Below, piece after piece: positions 1 through 10,714 of a DNA stretch of 64,000 nucleotides. The notes below the pieces were generated by a model. That model was not told the origin of the DNA and made no database searches. It worked only from the letters and a program-made list of their open reading frames with translations. Every line of letters begins with the position of its first letter. Position 1 is the first letter of the stretch. The stretch is from Dryocola boscaweniae. GTDB taxonomy: Bacteria; Pseudomonadota; Gammaproteobacteria; Enterobacterales; Enterobacteriaceae. A program made the position numbers and the translations under genes. Location: contig NZ_JALHAP010000067.1 in NCBI RefSeq assembly GCF_025215095.1, positions 1 through 64,000 on the forward strand, read 5' to 3'.

Positions 1-190
1 GTTGCGAGGTGGCGTATATTACGCTTTCCTCCTGCAGAGTCAAGCGTTTATTTTCGCTTTCGTCCGCCTGACGGGCCGGTTTGTAAGCCGTTGTGCCGTG
101 TCAGTGGAGGCGCAGTATAGGGATTTTCCGGAAGCTGACAAGCGTTTATTGCAAATTAATTACCAAGCGTCTTTTTTTTCGGCAATGTGG
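1..190 (-). promoter_or_regulatory. tandem rRNA operon promoters P1 and P2, firing leftwards
   Basis: On the minus strand there is a P1-type promoter, TTGTCA (136-141) and TATACT (114-119) with a 16-base spacer, followed by a GCGCC discriminator and the start region typical of enterobacterial rrn P1. Downstream lies a P2-type promoter, TTGACT (38-43) and TAATAT (16-21), also with a 16-base spacer. The stretch upstream of P1 (about 142-185) is AT-rich like an UP element. The rRNA genes would lie left of position 1, which fits the E. coli order yieP-rrnC. No protein gene is visible in 1-292. Confidence 0.88.
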
Positions 191-292
191 CTATAAAAGG
201 CCCGCGATGGGGGATATTTGCTGTTTTAAGCATCAGAAAGAGATACCAGATGGCATACTAGAAAGAGAAATATAGCTAAAGGAATTGCAATT

Positions 293-1000
293 ATGTCTTT
301 ATCAGCACAACAACTCGCGGCGCAAAAGAACCTTTCTTATGTTCTTGCAGAGAAGCTGGCCCAGCGCATCCTCAAAGGGGAGTACGAAGCGGGCAGTATT
401 CTGCCAGGCGAAATCGAGCTGGGTGAGATATTCGGCGTAAGTCGTACCGCCGTGAGAGAAGCAGTAAAGACATTAACAGCGAAAGGAATGGTTTTGCCTC
501 GTCCACGCATCGGGACCCGAGTTATGCCACGCAGCCACTGGAACTTCCTTGATAAGGAGTTGCTTACCTGGTGGATGACCGAAGAAAACTTCAATGAGGT
601 CGTGGAATACTTTCTTGTAATGCGTAATAGCCTGGAACCTCAGGCCTGCTCGCTCGCTGCTATAAATGGTAATAGCGAACAGAAAGCGTATCTCAAAGAG
701 ATGATGACAGAGATGGTGAAACTGAAAACCACTTTTGACCGTGAACGCTGGATAGAAGTTGATATGGCTTATCACGAGCACATCTATGCAATGAGCGGTA
801 ATCCTTTCCTCTGTTCTTTTGCTAATTTATTCCGTTCTATTTATTACAATTACTTCACCGCCATAACCGATAACGAAGTCATCAAACTCGATTTGCACCA
901 GGCAATCGTTGATGCCATTACCCAAGGGGACAGCCAAGCCGCCTTAGCTGCGGGACAGGCGCTATTACAGGATCCCTTCGTTCACGGCCAACACGGCTAA
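293..1000 (+). CDS. yieP: GntR/FadR-family transcriptional regulator YieP
   Basis: This is a 235-residue DNA-binding regulator. An N-terminal winged helix-turn-helix of the GntR type (about residues 15-80, with GEIELGEIFGVSRTAVREAV) is followed by an all-helical FCD ligand-binding domain. It closely resembles E. coli YieP throughout, with about five extra residues at the C-terminus. The start is ATG at 293 with an AAAGGA-like ribosome site about 8 bases upstream. It is divergent from the rRNA promoters on its left and convergent with rbsR, whose stop lies 13 bases away. In E. coli hsrA sits between rbsR and yieP, but not here. The ligand is not evident from the sequence. Confidence 0.93.
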   Translation: MSLSAQQLAAQKNLSYVLAEKLAQRILKGEYEAGSILPGEIELGEIFGVSRTAVREAVKTLTAKGMVLPRPRIGTRVMPRSHWNFLDKELLTWWMTEENFNEVVEYFLVMRNSLEPQACSLAAINGNSEQKAYLKEMMTEMVKLKTTFDRERWIEVDMAYHEHIYAMSGNPFLCSFANLFRSIYYNYFTAITDNEVIKLDLHQAIVDAITQGDSQAALAAGQALLQDPFVHGQHG

Positions 1001-1013
1001 TTAAGGTGATGCT

Positions 1014-2006
1014 TCAGACGGAGCCGCGTTCCACCAGCTCCGGCGTCAGTAACAGTCGTTGTTGCGCCAGAGCGGGCTGTGCCATACGGTGAATCAGCAC
1101 ATCAACGGCCAGCTCGCCCAGTTCATCTTTTGGCTGATGGATGGTTGTGAGCGGCGGCGTCATGTAGCGCGCAAGCTCAATATCATCATAACCCACCACG
1201 GCCATATCCTTCGGCACGCTCAAACCAGCCTGATACAGCGCATGATAAGCGCCCACCGCCATCGCATCGTTACCGGTGAATACCGCATGAGGCGGTTGCT
1301 CCAGGGCCAGAAGCGAGTTCATAGCGGTGAACCCGCCCTGAAACTCGAAGTCGCCGATAATTTCATAACCCGGCTGAATGACAAGCCCTGCGCTGTTCAT
1401 CGCCTTGCGGTAGCCTTCCAGGCGCAAACGTGCAGGCGTTTTATCCTGCGGTCCGGCTATACAGGCAATGCGGGTATAACCGTTATCGATAAGATGTTGC
1501 GTAGCCATTTCGCCTCCCAGCAGGGAGTTATCCTGAATCACATCGCTTTCGCCCTCGAAAGGCGCCCAGTCCATCATGACCGTAGGAATAGAAGGATAGC
1601 GATTCATGATCTCAGCCGAAGGCAAATGGGTTTCGGTGCACAGCAGCAGCAGCCCGTCGACACGCTTTTGCATCAGCGTCTCCAGATTGCGGTTCATGCG
1701 CTGTTCATCGCCTTCGGTATTGCACAGCACCAGGCTGTAGCCACGCTCAAAACAGCTTCGCTCCACGCCGCGCACCAGCTCAGAATAAAACGGGTTGCTG
1801 CTGGCGGTTATCAGCATGCCGATGGTGTGGGTCTGCTTAAGTTTGAGGCTACGCGCCAGAGCGGAAGGCGCATAGTTCAGCGTTTTGATAGCGGCATCGA
1901 CCTTTTCGCGAATGGCCTCGCTCACGAATCTGTCGTTATTAATGACGTGTGAAACCGTCGAGGTGGAGACGCCCGCAAGGCGAGCGACGTCTTTCATGGT
2001 AGCCAT
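1014..2006 (-). CDS. rbsR: ribose operon repressor RbsR (LacI family)
   Basis: RbsR represses the ribose operon and is released by ribose. The protein is 330 residues, the family length. Its N-terminal LacI helix-turn-helix reads [20 protein letters not shown] and is followed by a hinge helix and a periplasmic-binding-protein-like sugar domain (from about residue 60). It is the last gene of the rbs operon, starting 2 bases after the rbsK stop, so it is probably co-transcribed and autoregulated. The matching operators lie upstream of rbsD (6846-6861 and 6927-6938). Confidence 0.96.
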   Translation of the reverse strand: MATMKDVARLAGVSTSTVSHVINNDRFVSEAIREKVDAAIKTLNYAPSALARSLKLKQTHTIGMLITASSNPFYSELVRGVERSCFERGYSLVLCNTEGDEQRMNRNLETLMQKRVDGLLLLCTETHLPSAEIMNRYPSIPTVMMDWAPFEGESDVIQDNSLLGGEMATQHLIDNGYTRIACIAGPQDKTPARLRLEGYRKAMNSAGLVIQPGYEIIGDFEFQGGFTAMNSLLALEQPPHAVFTGNDAMAVGAYHALYQAGLSVPKDMAVVGYDDIELARYMTPPLTTIHQPKDELGELAVDVLIHRMAQPALAQQRLLLTPELVERGSV

Positions 2007-2008
2007 GA

Positions 2009-2938
2009 TTACCCCTGCTGCTGCAAGAACTCGTCGATTTCATGGCGCCACGGCACGGAAGGTTGCGCACCTTTACGTGTTACGGCGATGGCGGCAGCGG
2101 CATGGGCAAAGCGGATCGCCTCATTTATCGGTTTATCTTCCAGTAATGCCGTAACCAGCGCGCCGTTAAAAGTGTCCCCGGCGGCAATAGTATCCACGGC
2201 TTTAACTTTAAAGCCTGCAATTCTTTGGCCCTTACCCTGCTCGCTCAGCCAGACGCCGCGACTGCCAAGCGTAATAATGACGGTTTCAATACCTTTATTA
2301 TGCAAGACCTGAGCGGCGCAGGCGGCGTCTTCATCATTTTCGACACGAATACCGGTGAGCTTTTCGGCTTCGGTTTCGTTTGGGGTGATCATATCCACCA
2401 GCTCCAGCAATTCGTCTGACAGTTCACAAGCTGGCGCAGGATTTAACACAACTTTGGTTTGATGTTGATGGGCGATTTTTGCCGCAGCCAGTACGCTTTC
2501 CAGCGGTGACTCAAGCTGCATCAGAAGTGCGCTGGCGTCAGCGATTTTTTGCTGCTGTTTTGCTACCAGCTCAGGCGTTAAAGCACCGTTCGCGCCAGCA
2601 TGAATACCAATAACGTTTTCCCCGGCGCCGTTAACAAAGATCAGCGCAACACCGGTAGCCGCTTCTTTAATAGTGCTGATGGGAGAAGTATCTATTTTAT
2701 CGCACACCAGTTGCTTACAAACGCGGCTGCCGGTGTCATCGCCACCCACACAGGCAATAAAGGCAATATCGGCGCCGCTGCGTCCGGCAGCCACGGCCTG
2801 ATTGGCGCCCTTCCCGCCGAACGCCACCTGATACTCCTGCCCGGTAACCGTTTCACCCGGCGTTGGAAAATGTTCGAGGTTGAGGATATGGTCAGCGTTG
2901 ATACTGCCGAGGACGACGAGACTGCCTTTCGTTTTCAT
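2009..2938 (-). CDS. rbsK: ribokinase RbsK
   Basis: Ribokinase phosphorylates cytoplasmic D-ribose to ribose 5-phosphate with ATP, feeding the pentose phosphate pathway. At 309 residues it has the normal length. It shows the PfkB-family N-terminal [15 protein letters not shown] motif (about 42-56) and the C-terminal signature [15 protein letters not shown] (about 247-261), in which the Asp of GAGD/AAGD is the catalytic base. It lies between rbsB and rbsR in the operon. A GC-rich hairpin separates it from rbsB. Confidence 0.96.
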   Translation of the reverse strand: MKTKGSLVVLGSINADHILNLEHFPTPGETVTGQEYQVAFGGKGANQAVAAGRSGADIAFIACVGGDDTGSRVCKQLVCDKIDTSPISTIKEAATGVALIFVNGAGENVIGIHAGANGALTPELVAKQQQKIADASALLMQLESPLESVLAAAKIAHQHQTKVVLNPAPACELSDELLELVDMITPNETEAEKLTGIRVENDEDAACAAQVLHNKGIETVIITLGSRGVWLSEQGKGQRIAGFKVKAVDTIAAGDTFNGALVTALLEDKPINEAIRFAHAAAAIAVTRKGAQPSVPWRHEIDEFLQQQG

Positions 2939-2957
2939 TTTTTCTGTCCAGTTAAGT

Positions 2958-2985
2958 GCGCCGCCCTAAACTTATAAGGCGGCGC
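2958..2985 (-). promoter_or_regulatory. intercistronic hairpin between rbsB and rbsK
   Basis: GCGCCGCC (2958-2965) and GGCGGCGC (2978-2985) form a perfect 8-base stem with a 12-base loop just downstream of the rbsB stop codon. It has no T-run, so it is more likely an mRNA 3'-end stabiliser or partial attenuator that raises rbsB over rbsK than a full terminator. That role is inferred. Confidence 0.6.
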
Positions 2986-3010
2986 GAGACCTGCTTTTCC
3001 GTTTGTCGTC

Positions 3011-3898
3011 TTATTTGGTGACCAGTTTCAAATCAACCGGGATTTTCGATTCGACTTTCTCGCCTTTCAGGACCTTATCAGCCGTTTCAACGCCGATAAC
3101 GCCAATCTGATCGGCCATCTGCGCCACCGTTGCGCCAAGTTTACCGCCTTCAACCGCTTTTACGCCGTCGTCGGTGCCGTCAAAGCCAACAACCAGCACG
3201 TCAGATTTGCCTGCGGTTTGCAACGCACGCAACGCGCCCAGCGCCATTTCATCGTTCTGAGCAAATACGGCCTGCACATCCGGATGCGCGGTGAGCAGGT
3301 TTTGCATAACGTTCAGACCCTTGGTGCGGTCGAAGTCTGCCGGCTGGCTCGCCAGAACGGTAAATTTATGCTCGGCGGTAGCCTGTTTGAAGCCTTCACC
3401 GCGTTCGCGGGCCGCAGAGGCCCCAGCGATACCTTGCAGTTCGATAACTTTCGCACCGTCGCCCAGTTTTTTCGCAATAAAGTCGCCCGCCATTTTACCG
3501 CCGGCTACGTTGTCAGAAGCGATGTGGCTGACTACGGTACCCTGGTTCGCCATACGGTCGAGGGTAATCACAGGGATTTTAGCCTGGTTCGCCATTTTTA
3601 CCGCGTTGCCTACGGCATCCGAATCCGTTGGGTTAATCAGCATCAGTTTGGTGCCACGAACGGTCAGGTCCTGCACGTTCGCCAGCTCTTTAGCCGGGTT
3701 ATTCTGGGAATCCAGCACTACCAGGTTGTAACCCAGTTTGTCTGCTTCTTTCTGCGCGCCGTCTTTTAAGGAAACGAAGAACGGGTTATTAAGCGTGGAA
3801 ACAACCAGTGCGATGGTGTCTTTTGCCATGGCGTTTGCGCTAACGGTGGCGCTCAGTGCGACAGCGGAAACCAGAGTAGCCAGCTTTTTCATATTCAT
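3011..3898 (-). CDS. rbsB: ribose ABC transporter periplasmic binding protein RbsB
   Basis: RbsB captures ribose in the periplasm, delivers it to RbsAC and also serves as ligand carrier for the Trg chemoreceptor. The protein is 295 residues and begins with a signal peptide ([20 protein letters not shown]..) that should be cleaved after AMA, leaving [16 protein letters not shown] as the mature N-terminus. The type I periplasmic-binding fold follows. It is near-identical to E. coli RbsB except in the C-terminal quarter. It sits between rbsC (28 bases upstream) and rbsK. Confidence 0.97.
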   Translation of the reverse strand: MNMKKLATLVSAVALSATVSANAMAKDTIALVVSTLNNPFFVSLKDGAQKEADKLGYNLVVLDSQNNPAKELANVQDLTVRGTKLMLINPTDSDAVGNAVKMANQAKIPVITLDRMANQGTVVSHIASDNVAGGKMAGDFIAKKLGDGAKVIELQGIAGASAARERGEGFKQATAEHKFTVLASQPADFDRTKGLNVMQNLLTAHPDVQAVFAQNDEMALGALRALQTAGKSDVLVVGFDGTDDGVKAVEGGKLGATVAQMADQIGVIGVETADKVLKGEKVESKIPVDLKLVTK

Positions 3899-3926
3899 AG
3901 TCAGATGTCCTGTAGGGTTTTGATTG

Positions 3927-4892
3927 TTACTGCTTTTTGTTGTCCACCAGCACCGCCAGTAAAATAACCACTGCTTTGACGATCATCTGGTAATAAGAAG
4001 AAACACCTAATAAATTCAGCCCGTTGTTCAAAAAGCCTAAGATAAGCGCACCGATTAGCGTCCCGACAATACGCCCTTTCCCGCCCGCAAGGCTTGTACC
4101 GCCCAGCACAACGGCGGCGATAGCGTCCAGCTCGTAGCCGGTGCCCGCCGTTGGCTGCGCGGAAGAAAGACGCGCCACCTCAATGATCCCCGCCAGCGAA
4201 GCCAGCAGGCCGCAGAGTGAATAAACGATAATTTTTACTTTATTAACGCTAATGCCGGAAAGGCGCGTCGCCGCTTCGTTACCGCCAAGCGCATAAATAT
4301 AACGGCCCAGGCGAGTGTGATGCAGCATGTACCAGGCGGCCAGGAAGACAATCCCCATAATCCACACCGGCGTAGGAATACCCAACGGGCGACCGATACC
4401 AAACCAGCCAAAGACGTCGGCATTATCCGAAAAGCCGGTATTTACCGGGCTTCCGTTGGTGTAAACCATGGTCACGCCGCGCAGCAACAGCATCATCACC
4501 AGCGTTGCGATAAACGCCTGTACGCGTCCCTTCGCAACAATAACGCCAGTCACGGCCCCGATTGCAGCGCCCAACGCCAGCGCCGCGGCAACCGCTACCA
4601 GCGCATTCACTTCTAAGCCAACAATCGAGGCGGCCACCGCTCCGGTTAGCGCCAGTAAAGAACCGACGGACAGGTCGATCCCGGAAGTAAGAATCACCAG
4701 CGTCATTCCCACCGCCATAATGGCGTTTACAGAGGTTTGCTGCAGGATGTTAAACAGGTTATTTACGGTGAAGAAGTTCGGGCTCAGGCTCGAAACAATC
4801 GCAATCAGCACCAGCAGGGCAATCAGCGATTTTTGATCCAACAGCCACGCTTTTGTGAACCAGCGACGGGAAGAAACAGACTGGGTGCTCAT
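3927..4892 (-). CDS. rbsC: ribose ABC transporter permease RbsC
   Basis: This is the inner-membrane channel of the ribose importer. The 321 residues contain about eight to ten hydrophobic helices and the BPD_transp_2 family signatures, including [17 protein letters not shown] (about 62-78) and the C-terminal coupling segment [19 protein letters not shown]. It starts immediately after the rbsA stop (rbsA 4893, rbsC start 4892), so the two are translationally coupled. Confidence 0.96.
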   Translation of the reverse strand: MSTQSVSSRRWFTKAWLLDQKSLIALLVLIAIVSSLSPNFFTVNNLFNILQQTSVNAIMAVGMTLVILTSGIDLSVGSLLALTGAVAASIVGLEVNALVAVAAALALGAAIGAVTGVIVAKGRVQAFIATLVMMLLLRGVTMVYTNGSPVNTGFSDNADVFGWFGIGRPLGIPTPVWIMGIVFLAAWYMLHHTRLGRYIYALGGNEAATRLSGISVNKVKIIVYSLCGLLASLAGIIEVARLSSAQPTAGTGYELDAIAAVVLGGTSLAGGKGRIVGTLIGALILGFLNNGLNLLGVSSYYQMIVKAVVILLAVLVDNKKQ

Positions 4893-6404
4893 TTATACAG
4901 ACTCCTGATTCACGCGATTTAGCTTTCCGACGGCCGCCGCCATCAACGCTTCCTGGGTTGCTTCTTCGCGGGTGAATACCCCGCCCAGATGCCCTTCATG
5001 CATCACCATGATGCGATCGCTCATACCCAACACTTCCGGCATTTCTGACGAAACGAGGATGATGCTTAACCCATCGGCTTTAAACTGGTTAATTAACTGA
5101 TAAATTTCTTTTTTAGCCCCAACGTCAACGCCGCGGGTTGGTTCATCGAGAATCAGCACTTTCGGACGCGTCATCAGCCCGCGCGCGATCGCGACCTTTT
5201 GCTGATTGCCGCCGGAAAGCAGGCCGATTGGCTGTTCTATTGAAGGAGTCTTAACGTTGAACAGGCGAACAAAGTCCTGCACCGCCTGCTGCTCATCTTT
5301 ATGCTTCAGGCTGCCGATGTTATGGCTGAAATAGCGCAACGCGGTCAGCGACATGTTCTCTTTGACTGACATGCCAAGCACCAACCCGTCGCGCTTACGG
5401 TCTTCCGAAATGTAAACGATGCCGTTTGCCAGGCCATCCTGCGGTGAACGCGTCACAACCTCACGGCCATCCAGCGCGACATAACCGCCGCTACGCGGCA
5501 GCGCACCGTAAAGCACCTTCATTAATTCGGTACGACCTGCGCCCATCAGCCCGGCAACGCCAAGAATTTCACCTTTGCGCAAAGTGAAGCTGACGTCATG
5601 CACGCCAGGTCCGGAGAGGTTATCAACGCGCAGACGAACTTCACCCGGCTCTTTATTCAGACGCGGATACTGGTCTTCGAGCTTGCGCCCTACCATCATT
5701 TCAATCAGCGAGTCTTCGGTGAGCGTTGCCACTTCGCGCTCGGCAATAAACTGCCCGTCGCGAAAGACCGTCACGTCATCGCAAACTTCGAAAATCTCTT
5801 TCATGCGGTGGGAGATATAAACAATGCCGCGTCCCTGGGCTTTTAGCTCGCGGATAACGCGAAACAGAGATTCGGTTTCGGTATCGGTCAGCGCATCGGT
5901 AGGCTCATCCATGATGATGACTTTCGATTCAAAGCTCAGCACCTTGGCTATCTCAACCATTTGCTGATCGCCGATCGACAGATCGCCCACCAGCTTTTGG
6001 CTCTTAAAACGCAGGTTAAGCTTCGCCAGCAGTTTATCCGCCTCGGCATACATCTTCTTCCATTCGATCTTGCCGAAGCGGTTCACAAATTCGCGCCCGA
6101 GGAAGATGTTCTCCGCAATGCTGAGCTGCGGGATCAGGTTAAGTTCCTGGTGAATAATGCCGATGCCCGCTTCCTGAGAAGATTTCGGGCCGCTGAAGGT
6201 GGTTTCCTGACCCAGCCATAACAACGAACCGGCATCGCGTTGATAAATGCCGGTTAATACTTTCATCATGGTGGATTTGCCCGCGCCGTTTTCACCCACC
6301 AGCGCCATAACGCGCCCCGGATAAACGTTCAGCGCAGCGCCAGAAAGGGCTTTTACGCCAGGGAACGATTTATCGATCCCTTTTAATTGCAGTAAGGGTT
6401 CCAT
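4893..6404 (-). CDS. rbsA: ribose ABC transporter ATP-binding protein RbsA
   Basis: RbsA is the double-cassette ATPase that powers ribose import. It has 503 residues, against 501 in E. coli. Cassette 1 has Walker [10 protein letters not shown] (about 37-45), signature LSIGDQQ and Walker [12 protein letters not shown]. Cassette 2 has a degenerate first P-loop (GLMGAGRTE), signature [14 protein letters not shown] and Walker [13 protein letters not shown], the asymmetric arrangement typical of monosaccharide importers. It follows rbsD by 7 bases. Confidence 0.96.
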   Translation of the reverse strand: MEPLLQLKGIDKSFPGVKALSGAALNVYPGRVMALVGENGAGKSTMMKVLTGIYQRDAGSLLWLGQETTFSGPKSSQEAGIGIIHQELNLIPQLSIAENIFLGREFVNRFGKIEWKKMYAEADKLLAKLNLRFKSQKLVGDLSIGDQQMVEIAKVLSFESKVIIMDEPTDALTDTETESLFRVIRELKAQGRGIVYISHRMKEIFEVCDDVTVFRDGQFIAEREVATLTEDSLIEMMVGRKLEDQYPRLNKEPGEVRLRVDNLSGPGVHDVSFTLRKGEILGVAGLMGAGRTELMKVLYGALPRSGGYVALDGREVVTRSPQDGLANGIVYISEDRKRDGLVLGMSVKENMSLTALRYFSHNIGSLKHKDEQQAVQDFVRLFNVKTPSIEQPIGLLSGGNQQKVAIARGLMTRPKVLILDEPTRGVDVGAKKEIYQLINQFKADGLSIILVSSEMPEVLGMSDRIMVMHEGHLGGVFTREEATQEALMAAAVGKLNRVNQESV

Positions 6405-6411
6405 GCCGGCC

Positions 6412-6831
6412 TCAGAAAGTTACGCCAGCGCAGAGAATGATATTCGCATACGGGGAACACTCCCCGCTGCGAATAACCGCATGTGCATCAGCGGTGTGCT
6501 TTTTGAACTGCTCATGACTGATATAGCGAACTAAAATGGTGTTTCCCTGGTGTTGTTGCAGTTGCTCGATATGCGTGAGCAACGTTTCGTGGAGCTGCGG
6601 ATTATGTTGTTTAATTTCCTGAGCAAGGATCGCTGTTTCAACCTGCATCTCTTGCGTTACGACATCGACGACCTGCATAAAACCAGGAACGCCGTGAGTC
6701 AGAGCCAAATCAATTCGCTGCGTGGTACGCGGAATTGGCAATCCGGCATCGGCAATCACCAGCGAGTCGGTGTGACCAAGACGGGAAATAACGGACGAGA
6801 TATCAGCGTTGAGAACGGTGCCTTTCTTCAT
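6412..6831 (-). CDS. rbsD: D-ribose pyranase RbsD
   Basis: RbsD interconverts beta-pyranose and beta-furanose forms of ribose, supplying the furanose that RbsK uses. The 139 residues match the family length. The conserved His of [18 protein letters not shown] (His20 region) and the C-terminal [17 protein letters not shown] segment are intact. It is the first gene of the rbs operon. A GGAGCAAG ribosome site precedes the ATG at 6831. Confidence 0.96.
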   Translation of the reverse strand: MKKGTVLNADISSVISRLGHTDSLVIADAGLPIPRTTQRIDLALTHGVPGFMQVVDVVTQEMQVETAILAQEIKQHNPQLHETLLTHIEQLQQHQGNTILVRYISHEQFKKHTADAHAVIRSGECSPYANIILCAGVTF

Positions 6832-6845
6832 TTTCTTGCTCCACT

Positions 6846-6938
6846 AGCGAAACGTTTCGCTGATGAGAGTGTAGAAAAGATAGCGGTGACAAAACAACCA
6901 CCAGGTTATGAAAATGTGATCGCTATCGAAACGTTTCG
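6846..6938 (-). promoter_or_regulatory. rbs promoter region with two RbsR operators
   Basis: Two palindromes with the RbsR core CGAAACGTTTCG are visible. One is a perfect 16-mer, AGCGAAACGTTTCGCT (6846-6861), immediately upstream of rbsD. The other is the 12-mer core at 6927-6938. Their centres are 79 bases apart. A TGTGA half site for CRP overlaps the edge of the distal operator (about 6916). The promoter should lie between them, but I could not fix its hexamers. Confidence 0.78.
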
Positions 6939-7055
6939 CCAAGAACGTTCAACACAACAAAATGAGAGCGCGTTCAGCGCTAAAATGGAATCAGGATTCA
7001 AAAAGGAAGATATATTTTTGGCAAAAGCGATTTGCTGATTTTTAGGGTGTTAAGC

Positions 7056-7090
7056 AAAAAAGCCAGAAAACCCCACTTTTCTGGCTTTTT
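7056..7090 (-). terminator. Rho-independent terminator of kup
   Basis: AAAGCCAGAAAA and TTTTCTGGCTTT pair around a six-base loop with A/T runs on both sides. The hairpin lies 37 bases beyond the kup stop codon. It can act in both directions, so it also insulates the rbs promoter. Confidence 0.85.
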
Positions 7091-7126
7091 CACCATTACG
7101 CCCCTTCTAATGAAGAGGCGTTGGCG

Positions 7127-8995
7127 TTAAATCTCGACCTGGGTGCCCAATTCGATAACCCTGTTAGGCGGGATTTCAAACTGATCCGGCGCTCGCAGGG
7201 CGTTACGCTGAAGCGCGAGGAATAGCTTGCCGCGCAGGCGCAGATACCACGGGCGTTTGCCGATGATCAGCGATTCATGGGACATAAAGAACGATGTCTC
7301 CATCATTCGACAGCTCAGCCCTTCCAGCCCGCAGCGATGGAATACCTCTTCCACGTTTGGCGTTTCACGCCAGCCGTAGCTTGCCACTACGCGCCAGAAG
7401 GTTGGCGAGAGTTGCTCGATAGAAACGCGCTTCACATTATGAACATAGGGCGCATCTTCTGTTCGCAGCGTCAGCAGCACAACTCGCTCATGCAGTACCT
7501 TGTTGTGCTTCAGGTTATGAAGCATCGCGAAAGGAATAACGTTCAGCGCACGGGACATATATACCGCCGTACCCGGTACGCGTACCGGCGGCGATTTCTC
7601 CAGCGAGGCAATCATTGCTTCCAGAGAATTACCGTGTTCATGCATGCGCCTGAGCAGGCGGAAACGCTCGCTCTTCCAGGTAGTCATGATGATAAACATC
7701 ACCAGAGCCAGGCAGAGCGGGAGCCAGCCGCCGGAGAAAATTTTGACGACGTTTGCCGAGAACAGCGGAACATCAATGCACAGGAAGCCTACGCCCATCA
7801 GCAGAACGGCAATCTTGTTCCAGTGCCAGTTTTTACGCGCCACGGTGCACAAAAGGATGGAGGTCAGCACCATGGTGCCGGTTACGGCAATCCCATAGGC
7901 CGCAGCCAGATTGCTGGAATGCTCGAAGCTGACAATCACAATCACCACGGAGATATAAAGGATCCAGTTAATAGCCGGAACGTAAATCTGGCCGGATTCC
8001 ATCTCTGAGGTGTGGATGATGCGCATTGGCGACAAATAGCCCAGACGCACGGCCTGGCGAGTCAAAGAAAAGACGCCGGAAATGACCGCCTGGGAGGCGA
8101 TAACCGTGGCGAGCGTAGCCAGAATCATCAAAGGAATCAGCGCCCAGTCGGGAGCCAGCAGGAAGAACGGGTTTTTAATTGCTTCCGGCGTTTTCAGCAG
8201 CAGCGCGCCCTGGCCGAAGTAGTTCAGCACCAGCGACGGCAGCACCACGGTAAACCATGCAATACGAATCGGGAACTTACCAAAGTGACCCATATCCGCA
8301 TACAGCGCCTCCACGCCGGTAATCGAAAGCACGACAGCACCGAGCGCAAAGAATGAGACCGATTTATATTCCAGGAAGAAATGCACCGCCCATGCCGGGT
8401 TAAGCGCCTGCAGCACTTCCGGATTAGCGATAATACTGCGTGCGCCCAGCACGGCCAGAACCAGGAACCAGAGCAACATCACAGGAGCAAAAAGTTTGCC
8501 CACCATGCCCGTGCCGTGCTTCTGGATCATGAACAACAGCGTCAGGACAATTATCGAGAGCGGAACGATATAGGCGTCTAGCTGCGGGGCGGCAATCTCA
8601 AGTCCCTCAATGGCCGACATAACCGATATCGCCGGGGTTATCACCACCTCGCCATAAAAGAAGCTGCCGCCGATCAACCCCATGATCACCAGCACCGAGG
8701 TCATTTTTGCTGAAGTGTTGCGCCCTGCCAGAGACATCAGCGTTAAAATACCGCCTTCACCGGCGTTATCCGCCTTCATGACAAAAGTGAGATATTTAAC
8801 GGAGACGACTAAGATTAACAGCCAGAAAATTAAAGATAAAAAGCCGAAAACGGCTTCACGTTCTACGCCAAAACCAAACTGACCGGACAGACATTCACGT
8901 AGGGTGTAAAGCGGGCTGGTGCCGATATCACCGTACACCACCCCAATTGCCGCGAGCGTAACCGCGGGCAATGATTGTTTATTATCAGCGCTCAT
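7127..8995 (-). CDS. kup: low-affinity potassium transporter Kup (TrkD)
   Basis: Kup is a proton-coupled K+ (and Cs+) uptake protein of the inner membrane. It has 622 residues, identical in length to the E. coli protein. About twelve hydrophobic helices occupy residues 1-430. The first contains the signature [15 protein letters not shown] (about 18-32). A soluble C-terminal domain of about 190 residues follows. It is a single gene, divergent from ravA, with its own terminator at 7056-7090. Confidence 0.97.
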   Translation of the reverse strand: MSADNKQSLPAVTLAAIGVVYGDIGTSPLYTLRECLSGQFGFGVEREAVFGFLSLIFWLLILVVSVKYLTFVMKADNAGEGGILTLMSLAGRNTSAKMTSVLVIMGLIGGSFFYGEVVITPAISVMSAIEGLEIAAPQLDAYIVPLSIIVLTLLFMIQKHGTGMVGKLFAPVMLLWFLVLAVLGARSIIANPEVLQALNPAWAVHFFLEYKSVSFFALGAVVLSITGVEALYADMGHFGKFPIRIAWFTVVLPSLVLNYFGQGALLLKTPEAIKNPFFLLAPDWALIPLMILATLATVIASQAVISGVFSLTRQAVRLGYLSPMRIIHTSEMESGQIYVPAINWILYISVVIVIVSFEHSSNLAAAYGIAVTGTMVLTSILLCTVARKNWHWNKIAVLLMGVGFLCIDVPLFSANVVKIFSGGWLPLCLALVMFIIMTTWKSERFRLLRRMHEHGNSLEAMIASLEKSPPVRVPGTAVYMSRALNVIPFAMLHNLKHNKVLHERVVLLTLRTEDAPYVHNVKRVSIEQLSPTFWRVVASYGWRETPNVEEVFHRCGLEGLSCRMMETSFFMSHESLIIGKRPWYLRLRGKLFLALQRNALRAPDQFEIPPNRVIELGTQVEI

Positions 8996-9146
8996 AGACT
9001 AATCTTTTGTTGGAATCCTGAAAGCGTGTGCTTAATCCCTTGGCCCACAAAAAGGCGCACAGTATGCACGATAATCAAGGAAATCGTATCCCTAAATGCA
9101 ATTGGCTTAGCTTAGGTCAGAGAAAAAAGGTCAGTTCATCAATTCA

Positions 9147-9175
9147 TTAACGAGCTTATACAGAAACGATATACT
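9147..9175 (+). promoter_or_regulatory. candidate ravA promoter
   Basis: TATACT (9170-9175) is a strong -10 element. The hexamer 17 bases upstream, TTAACG (9147-9152), is a poor -35, as often seen for promoters shared with the stationary-phase sigma factor. The ravA start is 46 bases downstream of the -10. This is a sequence-match prediction only. Confidence 0.45.
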
Positions 9176-9220
9176 CGCCTTCCCGCACAGCGATAACCGC
9201 GTAAGGATGCAAAGCTAATT

Positions 9221-10714
9221 ATGGCTCAATCACATTTATTGGCTGAAAGAATTTCACGGCTCAGCTCATCGCTTGAAAAAGGACTTTTTGAACGTCAACA
9301 CGCCATTCGGCTTTGTCTGCTGGCAGCGCTGAGCGGGGAAAGCGTCTTTTTATTAGGGCCGCCGGGGATAGCAAAAAGCCTGATTGCTCGCCGTCTTAAA
9401 TTTGCCTTCAAAAATGCCCGAGCATTTGAATATCTGATGACGCGCTTTTCCACCCCGGAAGAAGTCTTCGGGCCGCTGTCTATTCAGGCGTTGAAAGACG
9501 AAGGGCGCTACGAGCGCCTCACCGCTGGGTATTTGCCGGAAGCGGAAATCGTCTTTCTGGATGAGATCTGGAAGGCGGGCCCTGCCATCCTGAATACATT
9601 ACTTACCGCCATAAATGAACGCCGCTTCAGGAACGGAGCCAGTGAAGAGAAAATCCCGATGCGCCTGCTGGTGGCCGCGTCCAACGAACTTCCTGAGGCC
9701 GACAGCAGCCTTGAAGCTTTATACGACCGAATGCTGATTCGTCTGTGGCTGGATAAAGTGCAGGAGAAAAGCAGCTTCCGCTCCATGCTCGTCAGTCAGC
9801 ATGATGAAAACGAAAACCCGGTGGCGGAAAGCCTGCAGGTAAGCGATGAAGAATATTTTAGCTGGCAGAAGGAGATTGGCACCGTTCAACTTCCCGATAA
9901 TGTCTTTGAACTGATTTTCTCCCTGCGCCAGCAGCTTGATGAGATTTCCGGCGCCCCGTACGTTTCAGACCGACGCTGGAAAAAGGCCATTCGCTTATTG
10001 CAAGCGAGCGCCTTCTTCAGTGGCCGCGCCGCCGTCGCCCCTATCGATCTTATTCTGCTTAAAGACTGTCTGTGGCATGACACCGCGGCGATGAATCTGA
10101 TGCAGCAGCAGTTAGAAATATTGATGACCGGGCAGGCCTGGCAGCAGCACGCGATGCTCAGCAAACTGGGGGCTATCGTGCAGCGCCGCATTCAGCTCCA
10201 GCAACAACACAGCGACCGGGAAGCCATTACCGTGAGCAAGCAAGGCGGCATGTTCAGTCGTCGTCCGCAATATCAGCTTCCCGATTATCTTACGGGTGAA
10301 ACCCTGACTTTGCTGCTTCAGCAGCCGCTGAAATTGCACGACATCGAAGTTATCCACATTGCGATAGGCCGTGAAACGCTGGCGCAGTGGCTGGTAAAAG
10401 GCGGGGAAATTCGCGGGAAACTCAACGGCATTGGTTTTGCCCAGTCGCTGAATCTGGAAGTGGATGCCACACAGCATCTGGTTATCCGTGATGTCAGCCT
10501 GCAAGGAACACGGCTGGTGATGCCGGGCAAACAACAACAGGGCGTACCGGATGAGATCAAACAGCAATTCGACGATCTCGAAGCCATGCTCCACCAGCAG
10601 CATGAGCGTTTTAACGATCAGCAAAAATGCCTGTTTATCCATAATGACTGGCTGGGCAAAATCGAAGCCAGCCTGCAGGATGTCGCCGCGCAGATCAAAG
10701 AGGCCCGGCAATAA
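9221..10714 (+). CDS. ravA: MoxR-family AAA+ ATPase RavA
   Basis: RavA is a hexameric ATPase that partners with the VWA protein ViaA, binds the lysine decarboxylase LdcI in E. coli, and has been linked to respiratory complexes. The 497 residues include Walker A GPPGIAKS (46-53), Walker [10 protein letters not shown] (about 110-118) and the MoxR helix-2 insert. The C-terminal third is the LARA-type discoid domain specific to RavA. Its stop codon overlaps the viaA start by one base, so the two are translationally coupled. Confidence 0.95.
   Translation: MAQSHLLAERISRLSSSLEKGLFERQHAIRLCLLAALSGESVFLLGPPGIAKSLIARRLKFAFKNARAFEYLMTRFSTPEEVFGPLSIQALKDEGRYERLTAGYLPEAEIVFLDEIWKAGPAILNTLLTAINERRFRNGASEEKIPMRLLVAASNELPEADSSLEALYDRMLIRLWLDKVQEKSSFRSMLVSQHDENENPVAESLQVSDEEYFSWQKEIGTVQLPDNVFELIFSLRQQLDEISGAPYVSDRRWKKAIRLLQASAFFSGRAAVAPIDLILLKDCLWHDTAAMNLMQQQLEILMTGQAWQQHAMLSKLGAIVQRRIQLQQQHSDREAITVSKQGGMFSRRPQYQLPDYLTGETLTLLLQQPLKLHDIEVIHIAIGRETLAQWLVKGGEIRGKLNGIGFAQSLNLEVDATQHLVIRDVSLQGTRLVMPGKQQQGVPDEIKQQFDDLEAMLHQQHERFNDQQKCLFIHNDWLGKIEASLQDVAAQIKEARQ

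Noticed and set aside
2..275. Short open frames upstream of yieP
   Set aside because: They overlie the rRNA P1/P2 promoters, have no ribosome site and resemble no known protein.
6550..7038. 162-codon frame on the plus strand through rbsD and its promoter
   Set aside because: It is antisense to rbsD and runs across the RbsR operators; this is a shadow of the rbsD reading.
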